DNA of 64,000 nucleotides from Scytonema hofmannii PCC 7110 (GCF_000346485.2 NZ_KQ976354.1:4856436-4920435), one strand, 5' to 3'. Positions 19,546 to 28,052 are shown, numbered from the stretch's first letter. The notes: a model not told the origin generated them from the letters alone. Translations and numbers: made by a program.

Positions 19546-20010
19546 TCAAAGTTTAAAATCCTCAGTAATCTCTTGAAGTATTTCTTTAAGTCTTGCCATT
19601 GCCTCCTCTGATAGCTGCGCTGCTCCATGTAGTTCAATTTGCACTTTGAACTTCAGATCGCTACCAGCTGCTGCATTTTCAAGTTCTACAATTCTTTCAG
19701 CTAACTCTTGAAGTTCGTGGGGTTGCAAGTAAGCTGCTGTTAAGCGGACATTCCCCTTTGGTTTAAGTTCTGAGCTATTGGTTCGGTATTGAGCAGATGA
19801 ATCTGAAACTCCAGGTTGTTTAAATATCGCATCATTCCTTCCCTGGACTTTAAGTTGACGACTTTTTCCTTCGTCTTGAGCTGGTTTGAGCCTTTGTTTG
19901 AGAATTAACACCGCCATTTGAGACAAGGAACGCTCTTCTGCTTCCGCCAGTTTTTGCAGGGCTTCCTTATCATCTTCTTCTATATAGAGAGTCACAGTTA
20001 CTTTAGCCAT
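19546..20010 (-). CDS. ribbon-helix-helix-like protein, unknown function
   Basis: A 154-residue protein. The open frame continues upstream, but the ATG at 20010 is preferred. It is preceded by GATGGGGAT, and the protein then begins MAKVTVTLYIEEDDKEALQKLAEAEERSLSQMAVLIL, which looks like a CopG/Arc ribbon-helix-helix domain (beta strand plus two helices). A polar linker follows, then a C-terminal helical region (ELAERIVELENAAAG...EAMARLKEILQEITEDF) that may form a coiled coil. This suggests a small DNA-binding or partition-type protein. A ribbon-helix-helix protein with a long tail is also encoded at 60942. Confidence 0.6.
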   Translation of the reverse strand: MAKVTVTLYIEEDDKEALQKLAEAEERSLSQMAVLILKQRLKPAQDEGKSRQLKVQGRNDAIFKQPGVSDSSAQYRTNSSELKPKGNVRLTAAYLQPHELQELAERIVELENAAAGSDLKFKVQIELHGAAQLSEEAMARLKEILQEITEDFKL

Positions 20011-20274
20011 ATCCCCATCATAGGCTCTGTTACGTGTTTTGAGGGTAAATACATAAAAACACACAGAAACACATAATAACTGTGTTATGCTAATTTCTAT
20101 CAATCCTTCATTAAAAGTCAAAAGCCAATGCTCAACTTTTACGGCTAGCACTGGCTTCTGACCTCCCTATTTCAGGAGAATTTTCACATGATAAAACCTG
20201 TTGGTTGTCAAACTGATGGGTACAGGGGCTATCTCCAAGCTTTAAATGACTTTGGTATCGCGCAAGTAGCTGCA

Positions 20275-20307
20275 AGATTCCCGACTTCTTGGAGAAGTCG
20301 GGAATCT
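20275..20307. repeat. palindromic repeat (hairpin)
   Basis: 15-bp perfect arms AGATTCCCGACTTCT / AGAAGTCGGGAATCT with a 3-base loop. A near-identical palindrome is at 46185-46217, and a related one at 8202. It lies in the promoter region of the following small gene. Confidence 0.85.
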
Positions 20308-20359
20308 GGACTCACTTGAGCTGTACCAACATTCATTTAATTGCCAAGAAAATCTGATT

Positions 20360-20665
20360 ATGAATCCTCGTCCTCTGACTCAGCAAGAGCTAGATTTAAT
20401 CCGATTCTATAGTTGTTGTCAACTGGGAATGACTCCCACTCAATTTTACGCTAAGTGGCAAGTCAGTTATGAAATGCTAGCTCAAATTTGCTCGCGATCG
20501 CCTTCAACTGTGAAAGGTTGGTTTTCTCATGGTTCCAACTACCGCAGTCCCAAGCCTTCGGATTTACGCCATCTTGCGTTGATGGATTTCTTATTGGAAC
20601 ACTTTGACGAACTTCCGCCCGAACTCCTGCTCGAACTTTGTTTTCCCAATTTTCGCACTCAATAG
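20360..20665 (+). CDS. small helix-turn-helix-like protein
   Basis: A 101-residue protein. The central part (YAKWQVSYEMLAQICSRSPSTVKGWFS, about residues 32-60) reads as a helix-turn-helix of the kind found in small cyanobacterial DNA-binding proteins, with SPSTVKGWF as the recognition helix. The C-terminus is leucine/glutamate-rich (DFLLEHFDELPPELLLELCFP). Function unknown; possibly a transcriptional regulator. It stands between two unrelated genes and is followed by a short gene at 20764. Confidence 0.65.
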   Translation: MNPRPLTQQELDLIRFYSCCQLGMTPTQFYAKWQVSYEMLAQICSRSPSTVKGWFSHGSNYRSPKPSDLRHLALMDFLLEHFDELPPELLLELCFPNFRTQ

Positions 20666-20763
20666 GGCAAAGTGTAAAAAAAAGCAAGTCCAGTTTGAAA
20701 TGTCTTTTTCAGACATCCTCACGTAAGCTTGCTTCAGTCCAAAAATTTAGTCAAGATAATTTT

Positions 20764-20970
20764 ATGACATACGCAGACAAATTAAGCCCTTGGTGTCTAG
20801 TTCGGCTTCAATCCAATATGCAAAATGAAGTCGTTGCTCGGTTCCGTCGCCGCAATGATGCGGAAGCGCATTTACAAATTATGCAAAGGCTGACTGCGGG
20901 CGGAAATTTTACGATCATTTTCAACCCGGTATTAGAATTGCAAGAACAAATCCCTGCGCGTAAAGGATAA
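20764..20970 (+). CDS. small conserved-looking protein, unknown function
   Basis: A 68-residue protein from the ATG at 20764; the frame extends 126 bp upstream but that part overlaps the preceding gene's stop and is not credible. It reads MTYADKLSPWCLVRLQSNMQ, then NEVVARFRRRNDAEAHLQIMQRLTAGGNFTIIF. The pattern of a beta strand, a helix with repeated R/A/E and another beta strand suggests a small alpha/beta domain. I do not recognise a family. A strong bidirectional terminator follows immediately. Confidence 0.6.
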   Translation: MTYADKLSPWCLVRLQSNMQNEVVARFRRRNDAEAHLQIMQRLTAGGNFTIIFNPVLELQEQIPARKG

Positions 20971-21010
20971 AGGATAAAGGATGAAAGTTAACCTTTCATC
21001 CTTTATCCTT
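20970..21010. terminator. bidirectional terminator, 18-bp perfect stem
   Basis: AAGGATAAAGGATGAAAG (20970-20987) is exactly complementary to CTTTCATCCTTTATCCTT (20993-21010) with a 5-base loop. It separates converging small genes: the plus-strand gene ends at 20970 and the minus-strand gene at 21010. Confidence 0.75.
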
Positions 21011-21126
21011 CAGTTGTCTTTCCTTTTTTTTGTCGTGAAAATGGTGGTAAACATCATTAAGAAACCACCTAAGAGAATTGCGATCGCAATTCCGCCTGTT
21101 ATCAAATCAAGTGTATTGTTGTCCAT
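21010..21126 (-). CDS. 38-residue single-pass membrane peptide
   Basis: A short frame: MDNNTLDLITGG, then a hydrophobic stretch IAIAILLGGFLMMFTTIF (about 13-30), then a basic tail TTKKRKDN. This is the layout of small single-span proteins of photosynthetic or septal membranes, with the basic end inside. It does not match any Psb/Psa/Pet subunit I can recall. There is no strong ribosome site. The stop codon overlaps the arm of the terminator at 20970-21010, which fits it being a real transcription unit. It lies 26 bp downstream of the adenosyltransferase-like gene's stop, on the same strand. Confidence 0.45.
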   Translation of the reverse strand: MDNNTLDLITGGIAIAILLGGFLMMFTTIFTTKKRKDN

Positions 21127-21151
21127 GTCACAAGAAAATATGAGCTATTAA

Positions 21152-22288
21152 TTAAAAATCTACCCCACGCTTGAGTTCTACACCTTGGTTGGCATAGTGC
21201 TTGTGACAATAAACCTCAGAGTGTGTACTGGCCAAGTCAAAGTATGCTGGCTGATGTTGACAGCGACCGGTGATAATAATTTCAGTATCGCGTGGCTTGC
21301 GGAGTAAAGCTTGAACAATTGGTTCAATCGGTAATAGTTCTAAATCTACGGTGGGATTGAGCTCGTCGAGAATAATGGTTTTGTACAAACCAGACGCGAT
21401 CGCAGTCTTGGCAATTTCCCAACCACGTTCAGCTTCTACGTAATCTAATTGTTGGCGGGAGTTTCGCCAAACAATGGCATCTCGACCACAGCGTTGATGG
21501 TCTACAACTTCTGGATATGACTTTTGTAAAGCAGCTATAGCCGCATCTTCCGTGTAGCCAGTACCGCCTTTGAGCCACTGCATAATTAATACACGGGTAG
21601 AACCTGGATGGTTAATTCCCCTACCAATTGCTTTTAGAGCTTTACCCAAGGCACTAGTAGACTTGCCTTTCCCCGCTCCGGTGTAAATTTCAATACCCTG
21701 TATTCCCTGCAATTTTGCTGTTGGATGAACGTGAGGTTTCATCTCTGAATGTAAATCCGCAATATCGAGTAACTGTTGTGGTGCAGCACGTCCAGTCGCA
21801 ATGATTTCTAATTCTTGGGGCTTAGATTTTAACGTCCGAACAACTTCATCAACAGGAAGCAAACCTAAATCCAGGACTGGGTTAATTTCGTCTAAGACAA
21901 CAACTGAATACAAACCTGAGGAGATAGCACCTTTAGCCACATCCCAACCCCGTGCGGCTTCAGCGCGATCGTAGGGCGTAATTTCATCTGGTCCAAAAAA
22001 TTCTGCTCTACCAGTACGGACTTGATCGATCAGATGAGGAAACCCGCTTTGCAATGCTGCAATAGCCCCGTCTTCGTCATAATCTCGTTCTGGACCTTTA
22101 AGAAACTGTAGTAATAAAACACGGTTAGAATTGTTTCGTGCATTAATTCCCAAGCCAATAGAGCGTAAAACGACTCCCAGAGCAGCTTGTGACTTGCCCT
22201 TTCCCGCGCCGTCATAAACATGAATCTGACCTGTTAGTCGTGAGGAACGCAATTGTGCTGTCCGGATACCGATGCCGTTTCTTGTCAT
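21152..22288 (-). CDS. tandem-duplicated cobalamin adenosyltransferase-like (CobO/BtuR) protein
   Basis: A 378-residue protein made of two homologous halves, each like one CobO/BtuR ATP:cob(I)alamin adenosyltransferase (normally about 190-200 residues). Half one (about 18-190) has P-loop GAGKGKSQAALG, LLQFLKGPERDYDED and VVLDEINPVLDLGLLP. Half two (about 196-375) has GAGKGKSTSALG, IMQWLKGGTGYTED and IILDELNPTVDLELLP. Each half ends with a TGR and HSE/H block, as in CobO. CobO adenylates corrinoids in B12 synthesis. Whether both halves are active is unknown, but both P-loops and DE(I/L)NP motifs are intact. No cobalamin riboswitch was seen upstream. The fra genes are divergent from it. Confidence 0.85.
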   Translation of the reverse strand: MTRNGIGIRTAQLRSSRLTGQIHVYDGAGKGKSQAALGVVLRSIGLGINARNNSNRVLLLQFLKGPERDYDEDGAIAALQSGFPHLIDQVRTGRAEFFGPDEITPYDRAEAARGWDVAKGAISSGLYSVVVLDEINPVLDLGLLPVDEVVRTLKSKPQELEIIATGRAAPQQLLDIADLHSEMKPHVHPTAKLQGIQGIEIYTGAGKGKSTSALGKALKAIGRGINHPGSTRVLIMQWLKGGTGYTEDAAIAALQKSYPEVVDHQRCGRDAIVWRNSRQQLDYVEAERGWEIAKTAIASGLYKTIILDELNPTVDLELLPIEPIVQALLRKPRDTEIIITGRCQHQPAYFDLASTHSEVYCHKHYANQGVELKRGVDF

Positions 22289-22445
22289 CTCTTAAAAAGC
22301 TATAACGTGGCAGTCTTCTATATTACACAAGGTTTTGCCTAATTGGATGTGGTAGCCTGAGTGTTGCAGAATATCGAGATATGTAAAGAAAAGCAACAAA
22401 GACAGATTGGGGCAAAAAGATGGTAAAAGAAGAATAAAATAATCA

Positions 22446-22470
22446 CCTCTATCATAATTCAGTATAGAGG
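22446..22470. promoter_or_regulatory. inverted repeat upstream of fraC
   Basis: CCTCTAT (22446-22452) and ATAGAGG (22464-22470), separated by 11 bases, about 40 bp before the fraC start. The arrangement fits an operator. It does not match the NtcA consensus GTA-N8-TAC (the nearby GTA...TAC pair is spaced by nine bases). Confidence 0.3.
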
Positions 22471-22509
22471 GTATACTTTCTGAGGTTACACCTTACCGAT
22501 CGCTGTTGT

Positions 22510-23055
22510 ATGTTTGAACTTCCCGAATTACCATTTCCCAGGATTTTCCCTTTTGGCGCAATTCTGTTCAATTTCTTATTTTTACTGGTAGCTATTCCTA
22601 TAGAATCCTTCATTTTAAATTCAAGATTAAGATTTGATAGAAAAACGAGCGTTTTTTATGCCGTTGCAATCAATCTTTTTTCTAGTGTCATTGGTTGGGT
22701 CGTATTTTTCTTTTCAGAGCCGATACTACCGATACGGATAAAATCAGAACTCATTAACTACATTTTCTTCGATCGCTTACAATCAGGTAATATTCAATCT
22801 CTGATTATCTTAACGGCTTTTATTATTTTCTTTGGCACGTTCTTAGTCAAATACATTTTGTTAAGAGTCTTGCTAATGTCACTAGCAGAATTTGGAAAAG
22901 CTCCACCAAAAGAAACCGTACCATTGCGAAACTCTCGTCGTGCCTCTAAAAGCAAATTGCAGAATTCAAATGTAGTCACTAGCGTACTGATAGCAAATGC
23001 CCTCAGCTATAGTTTTATAGTTGCTGTTTTATTTATTCGTTCATTCGATCTCTAG
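22510..23055 (+). CDS. fraC: filament integrity protein FraC
   Basis: A 181-residue membrane protein with three or four membrane segments (about residues 15-33, 47-68, 92-121 and 157-177) starting MFELPELPFPRIFPFGAILFNFLF. Length, topology and the following two genes match the fraC-fraD-fraE cluster of heterocyst-forming cyanobacteria. In Anabaena, FraC sits at the septa between cells and is needed for filament integrity and cell-to-cell exchange. A polar segment KAPPKETVPLRNSRRASKSKLQ (about 136-157) precedes the last hydrophobic segment. Identification rests on recall of family features plus gene order, not on alignment. Confidence 0.82.
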   Translation: MFELPELPFPRIFPFGAILFNFLFLLVAIPIESFILNSRLRFDRKTSVFYAVAINLFSSVIGWVVFFFSEPILPIRIKSELINYIFFDRLQSGNIQSLIILTAFIIFFGTFLVKYILLRVLLMSLAEFGKAPPKETVPLRNSRRASKSKLQNSNVVTSVLIANALSYSFIVAVLFIRSFDL

Positions 23056-23142
23056 GGGCTAGGGAGACAAGCGAAAATAACCAATCCAAAATCCAAAATC
23101 CAAAATCCAAAATTTCCTAAACCCTAACTGGAGGAAAAAAGT

Positions 23143-24171
23143 ATGCAGATAGTTAGAGATTTATTTGGTGTATTTACTATTGTTGGAAATATTTATGAAC
23201 GAATAAAGAAAATACTCATTCCACCAAAAGCATATTCCTGGCAGACATTAATTTATCTGAGTATTTTTTCTTGGTTCATGTCATCCATGTCTACAGGCTT
23301 TATCAAAGATACTATTGCCTTTTGCGGATGGATATTTTTAATTTTTGGTACTGCTTGGTATACAACGGATAGCCCAATACTGGTTCCTGGAACTAATATG
23401 CCCTTAGGGGCGGTGATAACCGGATTTTTAGTCAGCGTTTTTGCTTTCGGTCATGACGAAAGTGTACTGACAACCAGAACAATAGTGCTTTGGCCAACAA
23501 TTTCAGCAATTATTACTGCAATACCAGAATTTTTTGAAGGAACTGGTACAGAAGCCAAAACGCTGATTCCTAAAATAGAAGACCGCCAAAAGATTATAAT
23601 TTTAATTGGTAGCTGTGCTGTCATCAGTTGCTGGTTGCAATTTTACTTTGTGACGGAAAACTGGTTGAATGAATATCCCAGTTTGCAGGTAGATAATTAC
23701 CAAGGCAGCGCTTTTGTAAGTAGAATAGAATCAGCAGAGAGAATTCCGAGAAATGGCGTTGTTATTTTAGATAAACTGGCACCTCAAATCGAACAGCAAT
23801 TAAACGAACAGCCTTGGTCTCAAGTAGAACAGTGGCTTATAAATGCCAATCAAAACGTGGGTAGACTCGGTAGACAAGTCATAGAAACAAACTTGGCACA
23901 ATATGAAGAGAAAGCCTTATGGGTTGTGGAACCGCGTGTAACAAATCTTAAGTCAGGGTACAAACTCGACTTACTTAGTATTTGGACGGGTCCTAGTTCT
24001 ACCTCTGATAGGTATTATCTCAGCAAGACCTGTCAAATAGAACCCGTTGCAAAAATAGGGAACACTAGAAGCAGGGTTAGTGATAAACCTGATGAGAAAA
24101 ATACTTTGGCAGAAGTGAGTTGTGAAGCAAAAACATCATTCTTCGCAGGTCCACTCCCACCTCAACAATAA
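23143..24171 (+). CDS. fraD: filament integrity protein FraD
   Basis: A 342-residue protein with five membrane segments in the N-terminal half (about 31-47, 58-76, 85-102, 109-127 and 147-168) and a periplasmic C-terminal half of about 170 residues. This is the published topology and length of FraD, a component of septal junctions in Anabaena. It begins at ATG behind a strong ribosome site (GGAGGAAAAAAGT). The gap to fraC contains a 'ccaaaatcc' repeat array. The periplasmic part is rich in polar residues and ends FFAGPLPPQQ. Confidence 0.85.
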   Translation: MQIVRDLFGVFTIVGNIYERIKKILIPPKAYSWQTLIYLSIFSWFMSSMSTGFIKDTIAFCGWIFLIFGTAWYTTDSPILVPGTNMPLGAVITGFLVSVFAFGHDESVLTTRTIVLWPTISAIITAIPEFFEGTGTEAKTLIPKIEDRQKIIILIGSCAVISCWLQFYFVTENWLNEYPSLQVDNYQGSAFVSRIESAERIPRNGVVILDKLAPQIEQQLNEQPWSQVEQWLINANQNVGRLGRQVIETNLAQYEEKALWVVEPRVTNLKSGYKLDLLSIWTGPSSTSDRYYLSKTCQIEPVAKIGNTRSRVSDKPDEKNTLAEVSCEAKTSFFAGPLPPQQ

Positions 24172-24176
24172 CGAAG

Positions 24177-24276
24177 AGTTAGTGGTTAGTAGGGGCGCAA
24201 GGCCTTGCGCCCCTACAGTAGTTAGTAGCAACTAACAACTAACAACTAACAACCAACAACTAACAACTAACAAAAT
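24177..24276. repeat. repeat cluster between fraD and fraE with 26-bp palindrome
   Basis: AGTTAGTGG/AACTAAC heptamer units flank a perfect palindrome of 26 bp centred on AAGGCCTT (24190-24215, arms TAGGGGCGCAAGG). The palindrome could act as a terminator or attenuator between fraD and fraE, or be a dispersed REP element. Confidence 0.9.
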
Positions 24277-24280
24277 TTTT

Positions 24281-25060
24281 ATGAATTTCAATAGAGTTTC
24301 TGTACTAGCAACTAACGTGTTTCGAGAAGTGGTGCGCGATCGCATTCTTTATATTGTATGCTTTTATACTATAGTACTGGGAATTGCCATCCGCTTACTT
24401 CCTGATTTTGCCGCCGCAACAGAGGACAAAATGTTTTTGGACTTTGGTTTGGCGGCGATGAGCATCCTTGGTTTGATTGTTGCCATATTTGTTGGTACGG
24501 GACTGATTAACAAAGAAATTGAAAAACGCACTGTTTTAGTACTCATTGCCAAGCCTGTCAGCCGAAGTGAATTTATTACGGGTAAATACTTGGGCTTACT
24601 CATGGTGCTAGCCGTGTTGATTGCTGCCATGACAGTGATTTACTTGATATTTTTGCAAATTGGTCATATTTCCTATCCAATGGTCAGCATTCTTGTGAGT
24701 ACCATTTTTCTATTTTTTCAGTTATCCCTAATGGCAGCGATCGCAGTTACTTTAGGTGTGTTTACCAGTTCTATTCTGGCAACAGCATTAACATTTGCAG
24801 TGTATTTAGCGGGTAATATTACTCAAGATTTGCTTCAACTTGGTCGCCTGAGTCAGAACCCTGGAATAGAACGCATAACTCAAGCTTTATACTTGGTGTT
24901 ACCAGATTTATCTCGATTAGATTTGAAAAATGATGCTGTTTATGGATTTGGGGCGCTACCCGATCCAATAACGCTGTTACTGAATGCTGGATACGGCTTG
25001 CTATACACCATTATGCTGTTATTAATAGCTATTTTTAGCTTTTCTCAAAGGGAGTTTTGA
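24281..25060 (+). CDS. fraE: FraE, ABC-2 type permease
   Basis: A 259-residue integral membrane protein with six hydrophobic segments, of the ABC-2 permease type (NosY-like: IFVGTGLINKEIEKRTVLVLIAKPVSRSEFITGKYLGLL is the classic cytoplasmic helix block). Following fraC and fraD it matches fraE, which in Anabaena is required for heterocyst differentiation and septal properties. No ATPase gene is adjacent, as in other heterocyst formers. The stop codon leads straight into CCAGTGA repeats. Confidence 0.82.
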   Translation: MNFNRVSVLATNVFREVVRDRILYIVCFYTIVLGIAIRLLPDFAAATEDKMFLDFGLAAMSILGLIVAIFVGTGLINKEIEKRTVLVLIAKPVSRSEFITGKYLGLLMVLAVLIAAMTVIYLIFLQIGHISYPMVSILVSTIFLFFQLSLMAAIAVTLGVFTSSILATALTFAVYLAGNITQDLLQLGRLSQNPGIERITQALYLVLPDLSRLDLKNDAVYGFGALPDPITLLLNAGYGLLYTIMLLLIAIFSFSQREF

Positions 25061-25100
25061 CCAGTGACCAGTGACCAGTAACCAGTGACCAGTGACCAGT
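25061..25100. repeat. STRR array (CCAGTGA heptamers)
   Basis: Five CCAGTGA/CCAGTAA heptamers immediately after the fraE stop codon. Confidence 0.9.
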
Positions 25101-25177
25101 AAATAGAGAAGGTAGGGGAACGAATGCTACCTTGTCCCCCTTGCCCCTGAAACTTTGCACCCTGATTTTAAAATATA

Positions 25178-25831
25178 CTAAAAGAATAATTCTGGGTAAT
25201 GAATTGTACCATCAGGCATAATAGTACCGTGTAGCTTTGTATTTGTGAGATTTGTCTCCCAGAGATTAGCCTCACTCAAATTCGCCTGTGTTAAATTTGC
25301 CCATGTGAGGTCTGCACCCGTTAAATTGGCTTGATTTAGATTTGCTTCTAGCAGAATTGCCCCGCAAAGCTTTGCTCCTGAGAGATTTGCCCTCACCAGA
25401 TTGGCTTCAATTAGTGATGCTTCAATTAATCTAGCTTCACTTAAGTCTGCTTCACTTAAATCTGCATCACATAAAGAAGTTGACCACAGGTTACTGCGAC
25501 ACAATTTTACTCTCCATAAGAAAGCTCCACACAAATTTGCAGCCTGCAAATTTGCACCGTTTAAATTGGCTTCGCATAGAGAAGCTTCGTACAGATAAGC
25601 ATCTTGTAAGTTCGCTTCCTGCAAATTTGCGCCACTTAAATTTGCACCAGTGAGGATTGCCCCACTGAGGTTTGCACCACGTAAATCAGTTCCTATCAAG
25701 TGAATTCCACTTAAATCAACTGCTCTTAAGTCAATTCCACTTAAGTTACATCCACTCAAGTCCCTTCGATGAAAACACGTATCCGTAATTTGACCGAGAA
25801 TAAATTCCTGTTTTTCAGCAAAGTTTCTCAT
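25178..25831 (-). CDS. pentapeptide-repeat protein
   Basis: A 217-residue protein from the ATG at 25831, chosen over an upstream ATG because it is preceded by AGAGGTCATACC and the upstream part looks non-coding. After a short N-terminus (MRNFAEKQEFILGQ) almost the whole chain is A(D/N)LxX pentapeptides (GANLSGANLQEANLQDAYL and so on), roughly 35 repeats, which fold into a right-handed quadrilateral beta helix. Function cannot be inferred; such proteins are abundant in cyanobacteria. A C-terminal cap (GTIMPDGTIHYPELFF) matches the HxxxD-G-T-x-H ending common in these proteins. Confidence 0.9.
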   Translation of the reverse strand: MRNFAEKQEFILGQITDTCFHRRDLSGCNLSGIDLRAVDLSGIHLIGTDLRGANLSGAILTGANLSGANLQEANLQDAYLYEASLCEANLNGANLQAANLCGAFLWRVKLCRSNLWSTSLCDADLSEADLSEARLIEASLIEANLVRANLSGAKLCGAILLEANLNQANLTGADLTWANLTQANLSEANLWETNLTNTKLHGTIMPDGTIHYPELFF

Positions 25832-26573
25832 GGTATGACCTCTGGGTGTGTAAATATCTCCACGGGAGATACTTAACAATTACTGCATCTCTGAGATTAC
25901 ACTGCAAAAGTAGACAAGCTGGGTAAAGAATCGAAAAAAATTGGAGAAAATTTCTTGAAAAATTCGGGAAGACCTTAAAATAAGTAACTTATGTGTGTTT
26001 TATGTCAAAATATCCTGATAAAGGTCACAAAAACTTGATAAGTTTATCTTTGGGAAATCGTAGATTTTTAGACATTCTCAGAAGCGTGCCAAACCTCTCA
26101 CTAACTGAGTAAAGCAAATTCCTTATGCAATAAGCGTTTCAGCGTTTTACAAGAGAGCCAAAATGCCAAAAGCCCAATCCTTTGTGACTGGGCTTTTGAT
26201 TGGGGTATATCCCCTTCTGTTCGTTATATAAGTGTTATAGGGTTTCGGTATAGGTTGCTTATCTAATAATGTCTACCACTCATGGCATAGCTATTCCGGA
26301 AAAAGACCAACCTTTTTTTCCCTTAAAAAATAAAGTGTGAAGCCGATAACATGAAGGAAGCCCCAAAAACTAGGGATTTTACAGATTGGAAGGATGAAAA
26401 AGTTCATCTTTTATCCTTTATCCTTCATTCTTTCTTCATTATGTGTGTCACAATAATAACCCAATTCCCCCAAAGGCAATGAGAATGCCTTGAATATACC
26501 CTTCAGTGTTCTAGTTTGTTACAAACTTGTGCAATCTTGGACTCAAGATGACTCGTACTGATAAACTTTAAAG
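25832..26573. other. long intergenic region with a terminator-like hairpin
   Basis: About 740 bp with no supported gene. It contains the hairpin at 26167-26198 and a short inverted repeat made of ATCCTTTATCC-type units (26390-26432) like that at 20970. The end is the likely promoter of the ABC transporter operon. Confidence 0.5.
26167..26198. terminator. rho-independent-type hairpin
   Basis: CAAAAGCCCA (26167-26176) pairs with TGGGCTTTTG (26189-26198), leaving a 12-base loop. It has A and T runs on both sides, so it could work in both directions. No neighbouring gene ends close by, which raises the possibility of an unannotated small RNA on either side. Confidence 0.5.
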
Positions 26574-28052
26574 ATGCCATACTTGTGCTTAAAAAAAATT
26601 ACCAAAAGCTTTGGCTCATTCGTAGCGAATGAAAACATTAGCTTTAGTGTTGAAGCTGGAACAATTCATGCCATATTGGGTGAAAATGGCGCAGGCAAGA
26701 CTACATTAATGAACATTATCAGTGGTCTTTATCAACCCGATCGCGGTCATATATATTTGCAGGATAAATCTGTCAAAATTACCTCTCCAAGTACAGCCAT
26801 TAAACTGGGTATTGGCACGATCTATCAACACTTCATGCTAGTTCCGCAGTTAACTGTTACAGAAAACATCATTTTGGGGACATCAAAAAGCTGGCGTCTG
26901 AATTTACTTCAAAAACAACAAGAAATTGCAGCTTTGTCCCAAACTTACCGATTAGAGGTTGACCCAACTGCTAAAGTGGGAAATTTACCAGTCGGGGTGC
27001 AGCAGCGAGTGGAAATTCTCAAAGTTCTCTATCGTAATGCTAAGTTATTAATTCTTGATGAACCCACAGCAGTTTTAACACCATCAGAAGTAGAATCCTT
27101 AATGGTGACTTTGCGACAACTAGCAGCTAACGGACACATCATTATTTTTATCAGTCACAAGTTGGATGAGGTCATGAGCTTGTGCGATACAGTCACAGTG
27201 TTGCGGCGGGGACAAGTAGTCGCAAATACGACAACTAAAGACGTAACCACCCAAAAATTAGCGGAATTGATGGTTGGGCGTGAGGTTGCTCTAAAGTTAG
27301 ATAAATTAGCTGCAACACCAGGGAAGGTTGTATTGTCAGCACAGGGGTTGCACGTTGTAGATGAACGAGGTGTGGCTGCTGTTCGCAATGTCTCATTTGA
27401 ACTGCGATCGGGAGAAGTTTTGGGAATTGCAGGGGTCGATGGTAATGGACAGCGAGAATTGGCTGATGCATTGACTGGTTTGCGAACTGTGATGCAGGGA
27501 AAAATTGTCTTCAGTTCAGATTCTTTGTCAAAAAGGATTGTAGGCTACATTCCAGAAGATAGACAAAAAATGGGTTTGGTATTACAGTTTAATATTGCCG
27601 AAAATCTGATTTTGAAAGCTTTTAGGAAATTGCCCTTCTGTCGGCGTTTTTTGTTACAGAGCAAAGCGATAAAGAATCATGCTAAGTCTGCTATGCAAGA
27701 GTTTGATATCCGGGCGAGTAGCGAAGCCGTCAAAGTCAGTCAGCTTTCTGGGGGAAATCAACAAAAAGTTGTGCTAGCAAGGGAACTCGCACGGGAACCA
27801 ATGTTCATTGTGGCTATGCAACCAACACGGGGGTTGGATGTGGGCGCAACTGAAGCAGTACAGCAACAATTATTAGCCCAACGCGATCGCGGTGCTGCTA
27901 TTTTGTACATCTCCACGGAGTTAGAGGAAGTTATGGCAATGAGCGATCGCATTGCGGTGATGTATGGGGGTGAGTTTGTTGCTATTTTGGATGCAAGAAC
28001 TGCAACTGTAGAGGAAATCGGGTTTTTAATGGGAGGAGGGAGCAGGGGGTAG
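26574..28052 (+). CDS. ABC transporter ATP-binding protein, nucleoside (BMP/Nup/Rns) type
   Basis: A 492-residue protein with two fused ATPase domains. Domain one has Walker A GENGAGKT, the signature-like VGVQQRVEILK and Walker B LLILDEPTAVL. Domain two has the degenerate Walker A GVDGNGQREL and intact LSGGNQQKVVLAREL. This arrangement and the PEDRQKMGLVL block are typical of sugar/nucleoside importers. Together with the two permeases at 30919 and 32019 it fits the bacterial nucleoside importers related to RnsB-RnsC-RnsD or NupO-NupP-NupQ. No BMP-type lipoprotein gene is in the window. The C-terminus GGGSRG is translated from a GGGAGTA heptamer array. A 2.8-kb insertion-laden segment separates it from the first permease. 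Confidence 0.88.
   Translation: MPYLCLKKITKSFGSFVANENISFSVEAGTIHAILGENGAGKTTLMNIISGLYQPDRGHIYLQDKSVKITSPSTAIKLGIGTIYQHFMLVPQLTVTENIILGTSKSWRLNLLQKQQEIAALSQTYRLEVDPTAKVGNLPVGVQQRVEILKVLYRNAKLLILDEPTAVLTPSEVESLMVTLRQLAANGHIIIFISHKLDEVMSLCDTVTVLRRGQVVANTTTKDVTTQKLAELMVGREVALKLDKLAATPGKVVLSAQGLHVVDERGVAAVRNVSFELRSGEVLGIAGVDGNGQRELADALTGLRTVMQGKIVFSSDSLSKRIVGYIPEDRQKMGLVLQFNIAENLILKAFRKLPFCRRFLLQSKAIKNHAKSAMQEFDIRASSEAVKVSQLSGGNQQKVVLARELAREPMFIVAMQPTRGLDVGATEAVQQQLLAQRDRGAAILYISTELEEVMAMSDRIAVMYGGEFVAILDARTATVEEIGFLMGGGSRG

Noticed and set aside
20188-20319. A 43-codon plus-strand frame with a good ribosome site (TTCAGGAGAATTTTCAC before ATG)
   Set aside because: Its 3' half consists of the dispersed palindrome at 20275-20307, and the protein has no family-like features. 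A 5' fragment of a lost gene is possible but cannot be supported.
22463-22477. Possible NtcA site upstream of fraC (GTA...TAC)
   Set aside because: The spacing is nine bases instead of eight and the flanks do not support it.
22289-22509. Cobalamin riboswitch upstream of the CobO-like gene
   Set aside because: No B12-box-like sequence or matching stems were seen between the CobO-like start and fraC.
26450-26520. Minus-strand stretch encoding EGYIQGILIAFGGIGLLL followed by a stop, resembling a small membrane protein end
   Set aside because: It follows a stop codon in the same frame with no start codon in between, so there is no complete gene.
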